Origin: Maricaulis sp.
GTDB lineage: Bacteria; Pseudomonadota; Alphaproteobacteria; Caulobacterales; Maricaulaceae
Reading direction: 5' to 3'
DNA length: 64,000 bases
Assembly: GCA_002692855.1 (NCBI GenBank)
Contig: NZMJ01000134.1
Span: 27,277-91,276, forward strand
In this document: positions 53,131 to 64,000 of the stretch, in pieces
Position numbering within the stretch: the first letter of the stretch is position 1
Layout: every line of letters begins with the position of its first letter
Translations under genes and position numbers: made by a program
The notes under the pieces: generated by a model
What the model was told of the DNA's origin: nothing
Database searches by the model: none
What the model saw: only the letters and a program-made list of their open reading frames with translations

Positions 53131-55305
53131 TTGCCCACGCTGAAGATTTGCGCGTCGATCCTGTTTCCGCTGCCGCTGCCGGAAGCCTTCGACTATGCCG
53201 TGCCGGAAGGCATGGATTTGTCGATCGGGGATCACGTGACCGCCCCGCTGGGCAATCGCATGGCAAGGGGCGTGGTTTGGGATCTCAAGCAGGACAAGGG
53301 CGAGCGGGCGTTGAAGTCGGTCGCCGACCGGTATGATGCGGCAGGACTCAGCCACACGACGGTGCGCTTTGTCGACTGGGCTTCGCGCTACCTGGTGCAG
53401 CCGCCGGGGTTGATCCTTCGCACGATATTGCGCGGTGAAGACTCGCTGATGCCGTCGCCGACCGACACGGTCTACCGCCTGACCGGAAGGCCGCCTGCCC
53501 GAATGACACCGGCGCGCGAGAAGGTGCTCGACGCGATGCAGGCGCTCGAGGCACCAACCGCTGCTGAGATCGCGCGTGAGGCGGGGGTCAGTTCGGGCGT
53601 GGTCAAGGGGCTGGTCGATGCCGGCGGGCTCGAGAGTTTTGCCTTGCCGGTCGACCCGCCCTTTCCCGAACCGGATGCCGGCCGGACGGGACTGACCCTG
53701 TCGGAATTGCAGGCCGGGGCCGCCGACACGCTGCGCCGGCTGGTGCGGGCCGGCGGCTTTCAATGCGCGCTGCTGGACGGCGTCACCGGATCGGGAAAGA
53801 CGGAGGTCTATTTCGAGGCCATCGCCGAGGCGCTCCAAAGCGCGGCCAACGGGCAAATCCTTGTCCTGCTGCCGGAAATCGCCCTGACGCAATCCATCCT
53901 GAAGCGGTTCGAGGACCGGTTCGGCGCCGCGCCGGCCGTCTGGCATTCCGGCCTGCCTCCCAAGGAGCGCCGCCGGGTGTGGCGCGAGATCAATGAGGGC
54001 CGCGCCCGGATCGTGATCGGCGCGCGGTCGAGCGTCCTTCTGCCTTTCCGCAATCTGCGCCTCGCCATCGTCGATGAGGAACATGACCCCACTTACAAGC
54101 AGTCCGACGGGCTGATTTATCAGGCCCGTGACCTGGCGGTGGCGCGCGCCAAGATCGATGGTGCTGCCGTGGTGCTGGCATCGGCGACACCATCGCTGGA
54201 GAGCCTCGTGAATGCGCGCGCCGGTCGCTATGTGCATGTGCCGCTGCCCGCGCGGGTCGGCACGGCGGTCCTGCCGTCCATCGAGACCGTTGATCTGCGT
54301 CAGCATGCACCGCCCGCCGGGCGCTGGCTGTCCGACCCGCTGGTCACGGCGATGCGCGAAACGCTGGCAGCTGGCGAGCAGGTGCTGCTCTTCCTCAACC
54401 GGCGCGGCTACGCACCGCTGGTGCTCTGCCGCGATTGCGGGCACCGGATGACCGCGCCTGATACCGACACGATGCTGGTCGAGCATCGCTTCACCGGCAT
54501 GCTGGTCTGCCATCTGACCGGGTTCTCGATGCCGAAACCCGATGTCTGCCCGAATTGCGGCGCCCGCGATTCGCTGACCAGCGTCGGGCCGGGTGTCGAG
54601 CGGGTCGAGGAGGAGGCGCGGGCGCATTTCCCCGATGCCCGCATCGAATTGTTCTCGTCGGACATGTCGGGCGGTGCGGATGCGATCCGGGCGCTGGTCG
54701 ACCGGATGGAGCGCGGCGAGATCGACATTCTCGTCGGGACCCAGATCGCGGCGAAGGGCCACAACTTCCCGCACCTGACGCTGGTCGGTGTGGTCGATGC
54801 GGACCTCGGCCTGTCAGGCGGTGATCCGCGCGCCGGGGAGCGGACCTACCAGACGCTGGTGCAGGTCGCGGGCCGGGCCGGGCGCGCCGACAAGCCTGGC
54901 AAGGCGATCCTTCAGACCCACGACCCGGACCACGAGGCCATTGCCGCCCTTGTCGCCGGGGACCGCAATGCGTTTCTCGATGTCGAGCGGGCCTCGCGCG
55001 AAATGCTCGGCCTGCCGCCATTCGGGCGACTGGCCTCGGTGATGATTTCCGCCCAGTCGCTGGAAAAGGTCGAACGCGCCGCCGCCGAGGTGGCCCGCAA
55101 TGCGCCGCTGGCGGACGGGGTCACCATCTGGGGGCCGGCCGAACCGCGCTACGGCGTGATTCGCGGTCGCTGGCGCCGCCGATTGCTGGTCCGGGCGGAA
55201 CGAAGTGTCGATCTGTCCGCTTATCTGACGGTATGGCGCGCGCGGGTGAAGCAGCCCCCGTCCGTGCGCGTGACATTTGACGTCGAACCCTACAGTTTCA
55301 TCTGA
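53131..55305 (+). CDS. priA: Primosomal protein N' (replication restart helicase PriA) lacking one zinc site
   Basis: A 724-residue 3'-5' helicase that reloads the replisome at stalled forks. Walker A GVTGSGKT (217-224), DEEH (about 313-316) and VGTQIAAKGHNFP are intact. Of the eight zinc cysteines only 433, 436, 473, 476 (site 1) and 460 remain. The positions equivalent to E. coli C445, C448 and C466 are Ala442, Thr445 and Thr463. Site 2 is thus gone. It starts with TTG at 53131. It lies divergent from DUF484 and upstream of terC. Confidence 0.93.
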   Translation: MPTLKICASILFPLPLPEAFDYAVPEGMDLSIGDHVTAPLGNRMARGVVWDLKQDKGERALKSVADRYDAAGLSHTTVRFVDWASRYLVQPPGLILRTILRGEDSLMPSPTDTVYRLTGRPPARMTPAREKVLDAMQALEAPTAAEIAREAGVSSGVVKGLVDAGGLESFALPVDPPFPEPDAGRTGLTLSELQAGAADTLRRLVRAGGFQCALLDGVTGSGKTEVYFEAIAEALQSAANGQILVLLPEIALTQSILKRFEDRFGAAPAVWHSGLPPKERRRVWREINEGRARIVIGARSSVLLPFRNLRLAIVDEEHDPTYKQSDGLIYQARDLAVARAKIDGAAVVLASATPSLESLVNARAGRYVHVPLPARVGTAVLPSIETVDLRQHAPPAGRWLSDPLVTAMRETLAAGEQVLLFLNRRGYAPLVLCRDCGHRMTAPDTDTMLVEHRFTGMLVCHLTGFSMPKPDVCPNCGARDSLTSVGPGVERVEEEARAHFPDARIELFSSDMSGGADAIRALVDRMERGEIDILVGTQIAAKGHNFPHLTLVGVVDADLGLSGGDPRAGERTYQTLVQVAGRAGRADKPGKAILQTHDPDHEAIAALVAGDRNAFLDVERASREMLGLPPFGRLASVMISAQSLEKVERAAAEVARNAPLADGVTIWGPAEPRYGVIRGRWRRRLLVRAERSVDLSAYLTVWRARVKQPPSVRVTFDVEPYSFI

Positions 55306-55329
55306 TCGCCTTACCGGAGACGCACGACC

Positions 55330-56079
55330 ATGATCGAAGCCCTGACCTCGCCGGAAATCTGGATGGCCCTGGCCACCCTGACCTTCCTCGAAATCGTTCT
55401 TGGCATCGACAACGTCGTCTTCATCGCAGTGATCGCCGACAAGCTGCCCGCGCACCAGCGTGCATCAGCGCGCCGGCTCGGGCTTGGCCTGGCGCTGGGA
55501 ATGCGGATCATCCTGCTGTTCTCGCTGGTGTGGATCACCCATCTCGAGGCGTCCCTATTCACCCTTTTCGGGCACGCCTTTTCGATTCGTGACGTGATCC
55601 TGATCGGCGGCGGCCTGTTCCTGCTCGCGAAAGGCACGTTCGAGATTCACGAGAATATCGAGGGCGAGGAGCATGGCGACGGGAATGTCGTCCAGAAATC
55701 CTTCGTCGCGGCCGTGGCGCAGATCGCGGTGATCGATGCGGTGTTCTCGCTCGACTCGATCATCACGGCCGTCGGCATGACCGATGTTCTGCCGGTGATG
55801 ATCACCGCAGTGGTCATCGCCATCGGGGTGATGCTGCTGGCGGCGGAAACGGTCGGCAATTTCATTCGCCGTCACCCGACGACGAAGATGCTGGCGCTGA
55901 GCTTCCTATTGCTGATCGGCGCCGCGCTGATCGCCGACGGGCTCGGTTTCCACATTCCGCGCGGCTACATCTACTTCGCGATCGCCTTCTCGCTGCTGGT
56001 CGAGGTGTTCAACATTCTCTACCGCCGCGAACGCACGAAGGATGCGGCGCTAAAGAAAACGGGCCACGGCGAAGGGTGA
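55330..56079 (+). CDS. TerC family integral membrane protein
   Basis: A 249-residue protein with seven or so helices and the TerC acidic motifs LEIVLGIDNVVFIAV and DAVFSLDSIITAVGM, which place aspartates inside the membrane for divalent metal (Mn2+) export. The cytoplasmic loop IHENIEGEEHGDG is acidic. Starts 24 bases after priA. Its 3' end overlaps the opposing oxidase gene by 30 bases. Confidence 0.9.
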   Translation: MIEALTSPEIWMALATLTFLEIVLGIDNVVFIAVIADKLPAHQRASARRLGLGLALGMRIILLFSLVWITHLEASLFTLFGHAFSIRDVILIGGGLFLLAKGTFEIHENIEGEEHGDGNVVQKSFVAAVAQIAVIDAVFSLDSIITAVGMTDVLPVMITAVVIAIGVMLLAAETVGNFIRRHPTTKMLALSFLLLIGAALIADGLGFHIPRGYIYFAIAFSLLVEVFNILYRRERTKDAALKKTGHGEG

Positions 56080-57168
56080 CAGATCGACCGTCGTCGATTC
56101 GCCCAGGGCCAGCTGCGCTGCCGCTTCGCCGATGGCGGGCGCAAACTTGAACCCGTGACCGGAACACGGTGAGACCAGCGTGACGGCATCATCGCCGGGC
56201 CATGTCCCGATGATGAAGCGGTCGTCCGTGGTCCGGGTGAACCGGCATTGCTCCATGTGCTCCAGCCGCCCATTGGCAGCCGGTAGCCAGCGCGCCAGGC
56301 CGGCCCGCAGAGCCGCCTCGTCTGCGGCATCGGGAGGACGCCCGGCGCGCATTTCCGGCCCTCGCTCCCCCAGATGGCCATAGAGACCGATCTTGGTGGA
56401 TTCCCCACCACGCCCCGGCTGGATGTAGAAGCGCCCCCGGTCGCCGGGCTCGACCTGGAAGACAGGGGTGTCGTCGAAGGATCGGCCATCGACGCTTTCA
56501 AACCAGCCGACGACCTGTCGCTCGACCGTCAAGGCGGGGTCGATCTCAGGCAGCAAAGTCCCGGCCCAGGCGCCCGCCGCGATGACCAGCCGGTGCGCCG
56601 ATTCGGTACCGGCGGCCGTGTCGACCTCGATATGGGTACCGTGCTTGCGCCAGCCCGTGACCGGCGTCCCGAAACGCAGCAGCGCACCTGCTGACCGGGC
56701 TGCCGTGCGCATCCAGGTATTGGCGTGATCGGAGCGCAGCTGGCCGGAGTCCGGCGCGTACACGGCTGCGAACCCGTCGGGCAGGGAAATTTCCGGATGG
56801 CGCAGCCGCACGGTCGCGGCATCCAGCACTTCATGGGCCACGTCCCCTGAAACGGCGCAAGCGTGCGCATTCGCAAGCGATGCAGCGTCGCGGGGTGCGA
56901 TATCGAGACCGCCGGTCCGGACCAGAAGGGTTTCGCCGCTCTCGCGCTCCATCGCCGCCCAAAGCGCGTAGGCACGATTGAGGAGCGGCATGTAGACTTC
57001 ACCTTCCGAATAGACCCGCCGGATGACGCGCGTGCGGCCATGACTGGAGCCCCGGTCGTGGCCCTCGCCAAATTGCTCGAGGCCGAGCACGCGCGCCCCG
57101 CGCCGGGCCAGCTGCCAGGCGGCGGCGCTTCCCATCGCGCCCAGTCCGATGACGATGACGTCGTGCAC
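56050..57168 (-). CDS. solA: N-methyl-L-tryptophan oxidase / monomeric sarcosine oxidase-like flavoprotein
   Basis: A 372-residue FAD-dependent amine oxidase. VIGLGAMGSAAAWQLARRG binds ADP of FAD, and the covalent-flavin cysteine is expected in VSPCSGHGFKFAP, as in SolA/MSOX. SHGRTRVIRRVYSEGEVYMPL is the substrate-side loop. It demethylates N-methyl amino acids with release of formaldehyde and H2O2. Exact substrate uncertain. Confidence 0.85.
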   Translation of the reverse strand: MHDVIVIGLGAMGSAAAWQLARRGARVLGLEQFGEGHDRGSSHGRTRVIRRVYSEGEVYMPLLNRAYALWAAMERESGETLLVRTGGLDIAPRDAASLANAHACAVSGDVAHEVLDAATVRLRHPEISLPDGFAAVYAPDSGQLRSDHANTWMRTAARSAGALLRFGTPVTGWRKHGTHIEVDTAAGTESAHRLVIAAGAWAGTLLPEIDPALTVERQVVGWFESVDGRSFDDTPVFQVEPGDRGRFYIQPGRGGESTKIGLYGHLGERGPEMRAGRPPDAADEAALRAGLARWLPAANGRLEHMEQCRFTRTTDDRFIIGTWPGDDAVTLVSPCSGHGFKFAPAIGEAAAQLALGESTTVDLSPFAVARFL

Positions 57169-57261
57169 GCGCGCTCCCGTCCTGCCGAACGCACAAGCTG
57201 CCGTATGCGACGGGTCATGTCAGCCATGCAGGTGGAGCGGGATTGGTGCAGCCGGTTGAGG

Positions 57262-57290
57262 TTGCCGCCCTCTCCCCCCTGTGCTAGAGC
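57262..57290 (+). promoter_or_regulatory. Candidate housekeeping promoter of atpHAGD
   Basis: TTGCCGC (57262-57268) and GCTAGAGC (57283-57290), 14 bases apart, repeat the element layout seen at mdh (26195). It lies 137 bases upstream of atpH. The leader has a run of seven As (about 57338) and no gene. Confidence 0.45.
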
Positions 57291-57426
57291 GGCGCCGATT
57301 TGATGAAAAGGCCGTTTTTCCAGCGGTCGGGTCGTCAAAAAAATCACCGAAGTTTCAAGCGCTTGTGCAGTCCCTTTCGAGACCTGCAACAGCGCGATCC
57401 AAGGCAGCGAGCACGGCACGGGTTCG

Positions 57427-57984
57427 ATGAGCGGAAAGATGGCAAAAATCGACGGTGCAGCGGAACGCTACGCGACCGCCCTCTTCGACCTGGCGAAGGA
57501 CGCCAAGGCCATTGATGCCGTTGAAGCCGATCTGAACGGCCTCCTGGCCGCGCTTGGCGAAGACGATACGCTCGGCAAGGCGCTCGCCAGCCCGCTCTAC
57601 GAAGCCGAAGGCAAGGCCGCATCGCTCGAAGCGATTGGCGACAAGGCCGGTTTCCACGCCCTGACCCGCAACACGCTGGGTGTGATGGCCCGCAACGGAC
57701 GCGCCGGCCTGATCGGCGACCTGGCGCGCGGTTTCGCAGCGCTGGCCGCTGCCGAACGCGGCATCAGCGAAGCGCATGTCACCAGCGCGACCAAGCTGAC
57801 AGACAAGGAAATTGACGCTCTCAAGGCGTCACTGAAACGCGCCCTCGGGCGTGACGTTGAGATCCGGACCGAAACCGATCCGGCCGTTTTGGGTGGGCTG
57901 ATCGTTCAGGTCGGCTCCCGCATGTTCGATTCGTCCCTCCGCACGAAGCTGGATGGACTACGCACAGCGATGAAAGAGGCTTAG
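57427..57984 (+). CDS. atpH: ATP synthase F1 delta subunit
   Basis: A 185-residue stator subunit (OSCP). AERYATALFDLAKDAKAID at the start and EIRTETDPAVLGGLIVQVGSRMFDSSLRTKLDGLR at the C-terminus are diagnostic. ATG 57427 has a poor ribosome-binding site. A second in-frame ATG at 57439 is possible. First gene of the F1 operon, six bases before atpA. Confidence 0.95.
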   Translation: MSGKMAKIDGAAERYATALFDLAKDAKAIDAVEADLNGLLAALGEDDTLGKALASPLYEAEGKAASLEAIGDKAGFHALTRNTLGVMARNGRAGLIGDLARGFAALAAAERGISEAHVTSATKLTDKEIDALKASLKRALGRDVEIRTETDPAVLGGLIVQVGSRMFDSSLRTKLDGLRTAMKEA

Positions 57985-59523
<1,539 letters not shown>

Positions 59524-59550
59524 GGGCGGGGCCCGGGTCAGGAGAGCCGA

Positions 59551-61912
<2,362 letters not shown>

Positions 61913-61937
61913 GCCTTCGTCTCACACGAAAGTTCAA

Positions 61938-61970
61938 GGCCGGTCCCGTTCGGGGCCGGCCTTTTCTTTT
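61938..61970 (+). terminator. Rho-independent terminator after atpD
   Basis: GGCCGGTCCC (61938-61947) pairs with GGGGCCGGCC (61952-61961, one G-T pair) around GTTC and is followed by TTTTCTTTT. It ends the ATP synthase transcript. Confidence 0.9.
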
Positions 61971-62008
61971 GCGCGCCATTCCGACAGGTTGCCACAGGGG
62001 GTTCGGCC

Positions 62009-62650
62009 ATGACACGCGCGCCACTGACAGCTCTGATAGCCGCCACTATCGTGTCCGCTGCGGCATTCAGCCAGTCGGACCCCGGCTTTGCGGCCAGTCC
62101 TGAGGACGAAGCCGCGATAGCGGTCTTCGACGCCGCGCGGCTTCCAGACCTGTCCGATACGCCATCGGCTGGTGAAGTCTTCGGTTATGCCGGGACGGCG
62201 GTTTTCTATTACGTCGCCGGGCACGAGACGGCGGGCGGAACCCTGATCGCCATCGACCGCGTCTGCGACCCCGATCCGGTCGCTCCGGGACGCGGCAGCT
62301 GCGACTGGCAATACCGCCATTCCGCATTGCAAGCGCCGCTGACCGATCCCGCGTTGGTCCGGCCCGTCACTGGCCATGACATATTCACCAGGCTCGGACG
62401 CGATTGCCCGGCCATCTCCGAAACCCTGGGCACGCTGCGGATTGGTCCTGATCCGGAGGCTTACGAGGTCTGGATGGGGTCATCGCCGCAGGCCGACCTT
62501 TATGACCGGCAGTATCGCCGGCTCGAATTCAGTCTCGGCCCCGCCTTTCAGCCGACCGGGCTTGTCCTGATTGAAGGTCGCGAGAATGCCCTGCTGCGCA
62601 ATCTGTCCGCCACGCTCCACCGCCCATTGCGCGAATGTGGTGCGGAGTGA
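62009..62650 (+). CDS. Uncharacterised secreted protein, first of a related pair
   Basis: A 213-residue protein with a signal peptide (LTALIAATIVSAAAFSQ). The mature part has four cysteines (DRVCDPD, GSCDWQYR, GRDCPAI, LRECGAE). Its layout, with VCxxD, CxWxYR and xxxCP segments, is repeated in the next gene. CAGGGGG precedes the ATG. No known domain. Probably periplasmic. Confidence 0.72.
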   Translation: MTRAPLTALIAATIVSAAAFSQSDPGFAASPEDEAAIAVFDAARLPDLSDTPSAGEVFGYAGTAVFYYVAGHETAGGTLIAIDRVCDPDPVAPGRGSCDWQYRHSALQAPLTDPALVRPVTGHDIFTRLGRDCPAISETLGTLRIGPDPEAYEVWMGSSPQADLYDRQYRRLEFSLGPAFQPTGLVLIEGRENALLRNLSATLHRPLRECGAE

Positions 62651-62732
62651 CCCGTCGCAGCCGGTCTTCTCCGTTTTCGTTTGATCGGTTTCGTCCCTCT
62701 GCCTAGCCTTGGTGCCAGCACAGGGGGTTTTA

Positions 62733-63707
62733 ATGAAACATGCTCTGCTCGCCGTGAGCGCTCTGGGTCTGGCGCTCTCCACCGCCGCGTCGGCCAGCGT
62801 GCCGCCACCCCCGCCCGGTCCGCCGCCGGGCCTGCCGGAAAGCTATGAGGGCTATGCGACGGATTCGCTCTGGTACGCCTATCTCTTCTGGGTGCGCGGC
62901 GAGACAGTCACGCGGCGCGAGGCCGCCTATGAGGCGCTTCGCCTGCCCGGATACAGCTCGGACGAAACCGCTTGGCGCACGGAACTCGACGGACCGCGCT
63001 ACGAAGCCGTCAGCTGGTGGATCCCGCATGGCAACCTGTTCGCGTTCGAATGGGTCTGCCCGGTCAGCGCCGGCTATGGCGACAATCCGGAAGGGTGTCT
63101 CTGGCGCTACCGCAGCGCCTTCTTCACGACCGATGCGCAGGCGGTGCACGCGATCGCCTATGACACGTTCGACGGGGCGGCGTTCGCCGCGCGGCTGCGC
63201 GAGCAGGGCGTTGCGCCTGAAGCGGTCGACCGGAACTATCGCAGTGGTTTCGGACAGCAAGCGGTGGTCCATGCCCGGCTCGACGCGATGATCCAGACGC
63301 GGGATGTGCGCGAGGATACCTGCCCGGGCGTCCGCGACGAGGTCGAGGCGATCCGCAGCCAGGTGAAGGCCTGGGTGGCCTCAGGCGAGGTGGACGCGGT
63401 GATCACCACCGGCGGCACCGGCATCACCGGCCGCGACGTGACGCCCGAGGCCCTGCAGCCCCTGTTCGATAAGACCCTGGACGGGTTTTCGGTGGTCTTT
63501 CACATGGTCAGCTACCAGACGGTGGGCCTGTCCACCCTGCAGAGCCGCGCCACCGCCGGCATCATGGGCGGGGTCTTCGTCTTCTGCCTGCCCGGCTCCA
63601 ACGGGGCGGTGAAGGACGGTTGGGACAAGGTGATTTCCGCCCAGCTCGACAGCCGCCATGGCCCCTGCAACATGGTCGACCTCATGCCCCGGCTGATGGA
63701 GCGATGA
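62733..63707 (+). CDS. Chimera: secreted protein N-terminus fused to C-terminal two-thirds of MoaB
   Basis: A 324-residue frame. Residues 1 to about 205 have a signal peptide ([15 protein letters not shown]) and match the gene at 62009 in layout (WVCPVS, CLWRYRS, EDTCPGV). From about residue 208 the sequence is MoaB molybdopterin adenylyltransferase: [43 protein letters not shown] and [13 protein letters not shown]. MoaB lacks its first 45-50 residues, so the product would be exported half an enzyme. The join lies near 63335-63365. Either a mis-assembly or a deletion between two genes. It overlaps moaC by ATGA. Confidence 0.8.
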   Translation: MKHALLAVSALGLALSTAASASVPPPPPGPPPGLPESYEGYATDSLWYAYLFWVRGETVTRREAAYEALRLPGYSSDETAWRTELDGPRYEAVSWWIPHGNLFAFEWVCPVSAGYGDNPEGCLWRYRSAFFTTDAQAVHAIAYDTFDGAAFAARLREQGVAPEAVDRNYRSGFGQQAVVHARLDAMIQTRDVREDTCPGVRDEVEAIRSQVKAWVASGEVDAVITTGGTGITGRDVTPEALQPLFDKTLDGFSVVFHMVSYQTVGLSTLQSRATAGIMGGVFVFCLPGSNGAVKDGWDKVISAQLDSRHGPCNMVDLMPRLMER

Positions 63708-64000
63708 GCGGTCTGACCCATATCGATGAGACCGGCCGCGCCCACATGGTCGATGTCTCGGCCAAGGCGGTCACCGCCCGGGAGGCTGTGGCCGAGGGCT
63801 TCGTGCGCATGACGCCGGAGACCCTGGCGCTCGCCCTGTCCGGCGACGCCAAGAAGGGCGATGTGCGGGCCACCGCCGAGATCGCCGGCATCATGGCCGC
63901 CAAGAAGACCAGCGACCTGATCCCACTCTGCCATCCGCTCGCCCTGTCCAAGGTGGAGGTCCGCGTGGCGCCCGGCGACGGCGGCTTGTCGGTGACCGCC
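63704..64000 (+). CDS. moaC: Cyclic pyranopterin monophosphate synthase, 3' end cut off
   Basis: The first 99 codons of MoaC, which converts the GTP-derived intermediate to cPMP in molybdenum cofactor synthesis. [38 protein letters not shown] and the LIPLCHPL catalytic segment are clear. It overlaps the moaB part by ATGA and runs off the right edge. Confidence 0.95.
   Translation, partial: MSGLTHIDETGRAHMVDVSAKAVTAREAVAEGFVRMTPETLALALSGDAKKGDVRATAEIAGIMAAKKTSDLIPLCHPLALSKVEVRVAPGDGGLSVTA

Noticed and set aside
62733-63707. Reading the MoaB fusion as a genuine novel bifunctional enzyme
   Set aside because: MoaB lacks its N-terminal strand-helix region and would be exported by the signal peptide, away from its substrate; a join artefact or deletion explains it better.

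Overview
The window is chromosomal DNA from a GC-rich alphaproteobacterium. The content fits the Caulobacterales/Maricaulales (Hyphomonadaceae-like) side of the class: a SigF/NrsF-controlled bufferin-type operon as in Caulobacter, two promoters of the Caulobacter housekeeping type (TTGnCGS / GCTAnAnC), a DUF484-xerC-priA run leading into the F1 ATP synthase operon, and secreted alphaproteobacterial families such as DUF885, DUF1036 and DUF2141. I found no tRNA, rRNA, CRISPR array, insertion sequence or prophage.

Layout. 1-7430: a partial serine hydrolase, pyridoxal kinase, a CitE-like lyase with a glutaredoxin-type ArsC, two secreted metallopeptidases (DUF885 and M61) and a short-chain dehydrogenase. 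7431-12394: the sdhCDAB operon with an uncharacterised secreted-protein gene inserted between sdhA and sdhB and an RDD membrane protein at its end. 12500-17854: creD, an acyltransferase, a methyltransferase-like gene behind a sigma-54 type promoter, and an arsC-acr3 arsenic pair whose ribosome-binding site lies in a strong hairpin. 18052-26185: mmsA, an iron alcohol dehydrogenase, thioesterase, zapE, an O-methyltransferase and small membrane or regulatory genes, with palindromic intergenic repeats. 26264-49000: central metabolism (mdh, sucC, sucD, sucA, sucB, lpd). The run is broken by about 12 kb of stress and envelope genes between mdh and sucC, including sigF-nrsF and the divergent bufABCD-like operon, and by small genes between sucC and sucD and between sucB and lpd. 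49187-57168: GNAT, an autoregulated winged-helix/membrane-protein pair, xerC, DUF484, priA, terC and a SolA-like oxidase. 57427-61912: atpHAGD without atpC. 62009-64000: two related secreted proteins, the second fused in frame to the C-terminal part of MoaB, then the start of moaC.

How it works together. Much of the window is the oxidative half of the TCA cycle (2-oxoglutarate to succinyl-CoA, succinate and fumarate, plus malate to oxaloacetate), with complex II feeding the respiratory chain and the F1 part of ATP synthase. The most interesting regulatory unit is sigF-nrsF facing bufABCD. Both transcripts have the same GTAAC(C/G)-N16-CGAA promoter, which implies a metal-triggered sigma factor that controls itself and a peptide metallophore made by an MNIO (DUF692) enzyme.

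Points to check first: the MoaB chimera near 63350 (possible mis-assembly), the apparent CTG start of xerC, the loss of one zinc site in PriA, the hairpin over the arsC ribosome-binding site, and the missing atpC.
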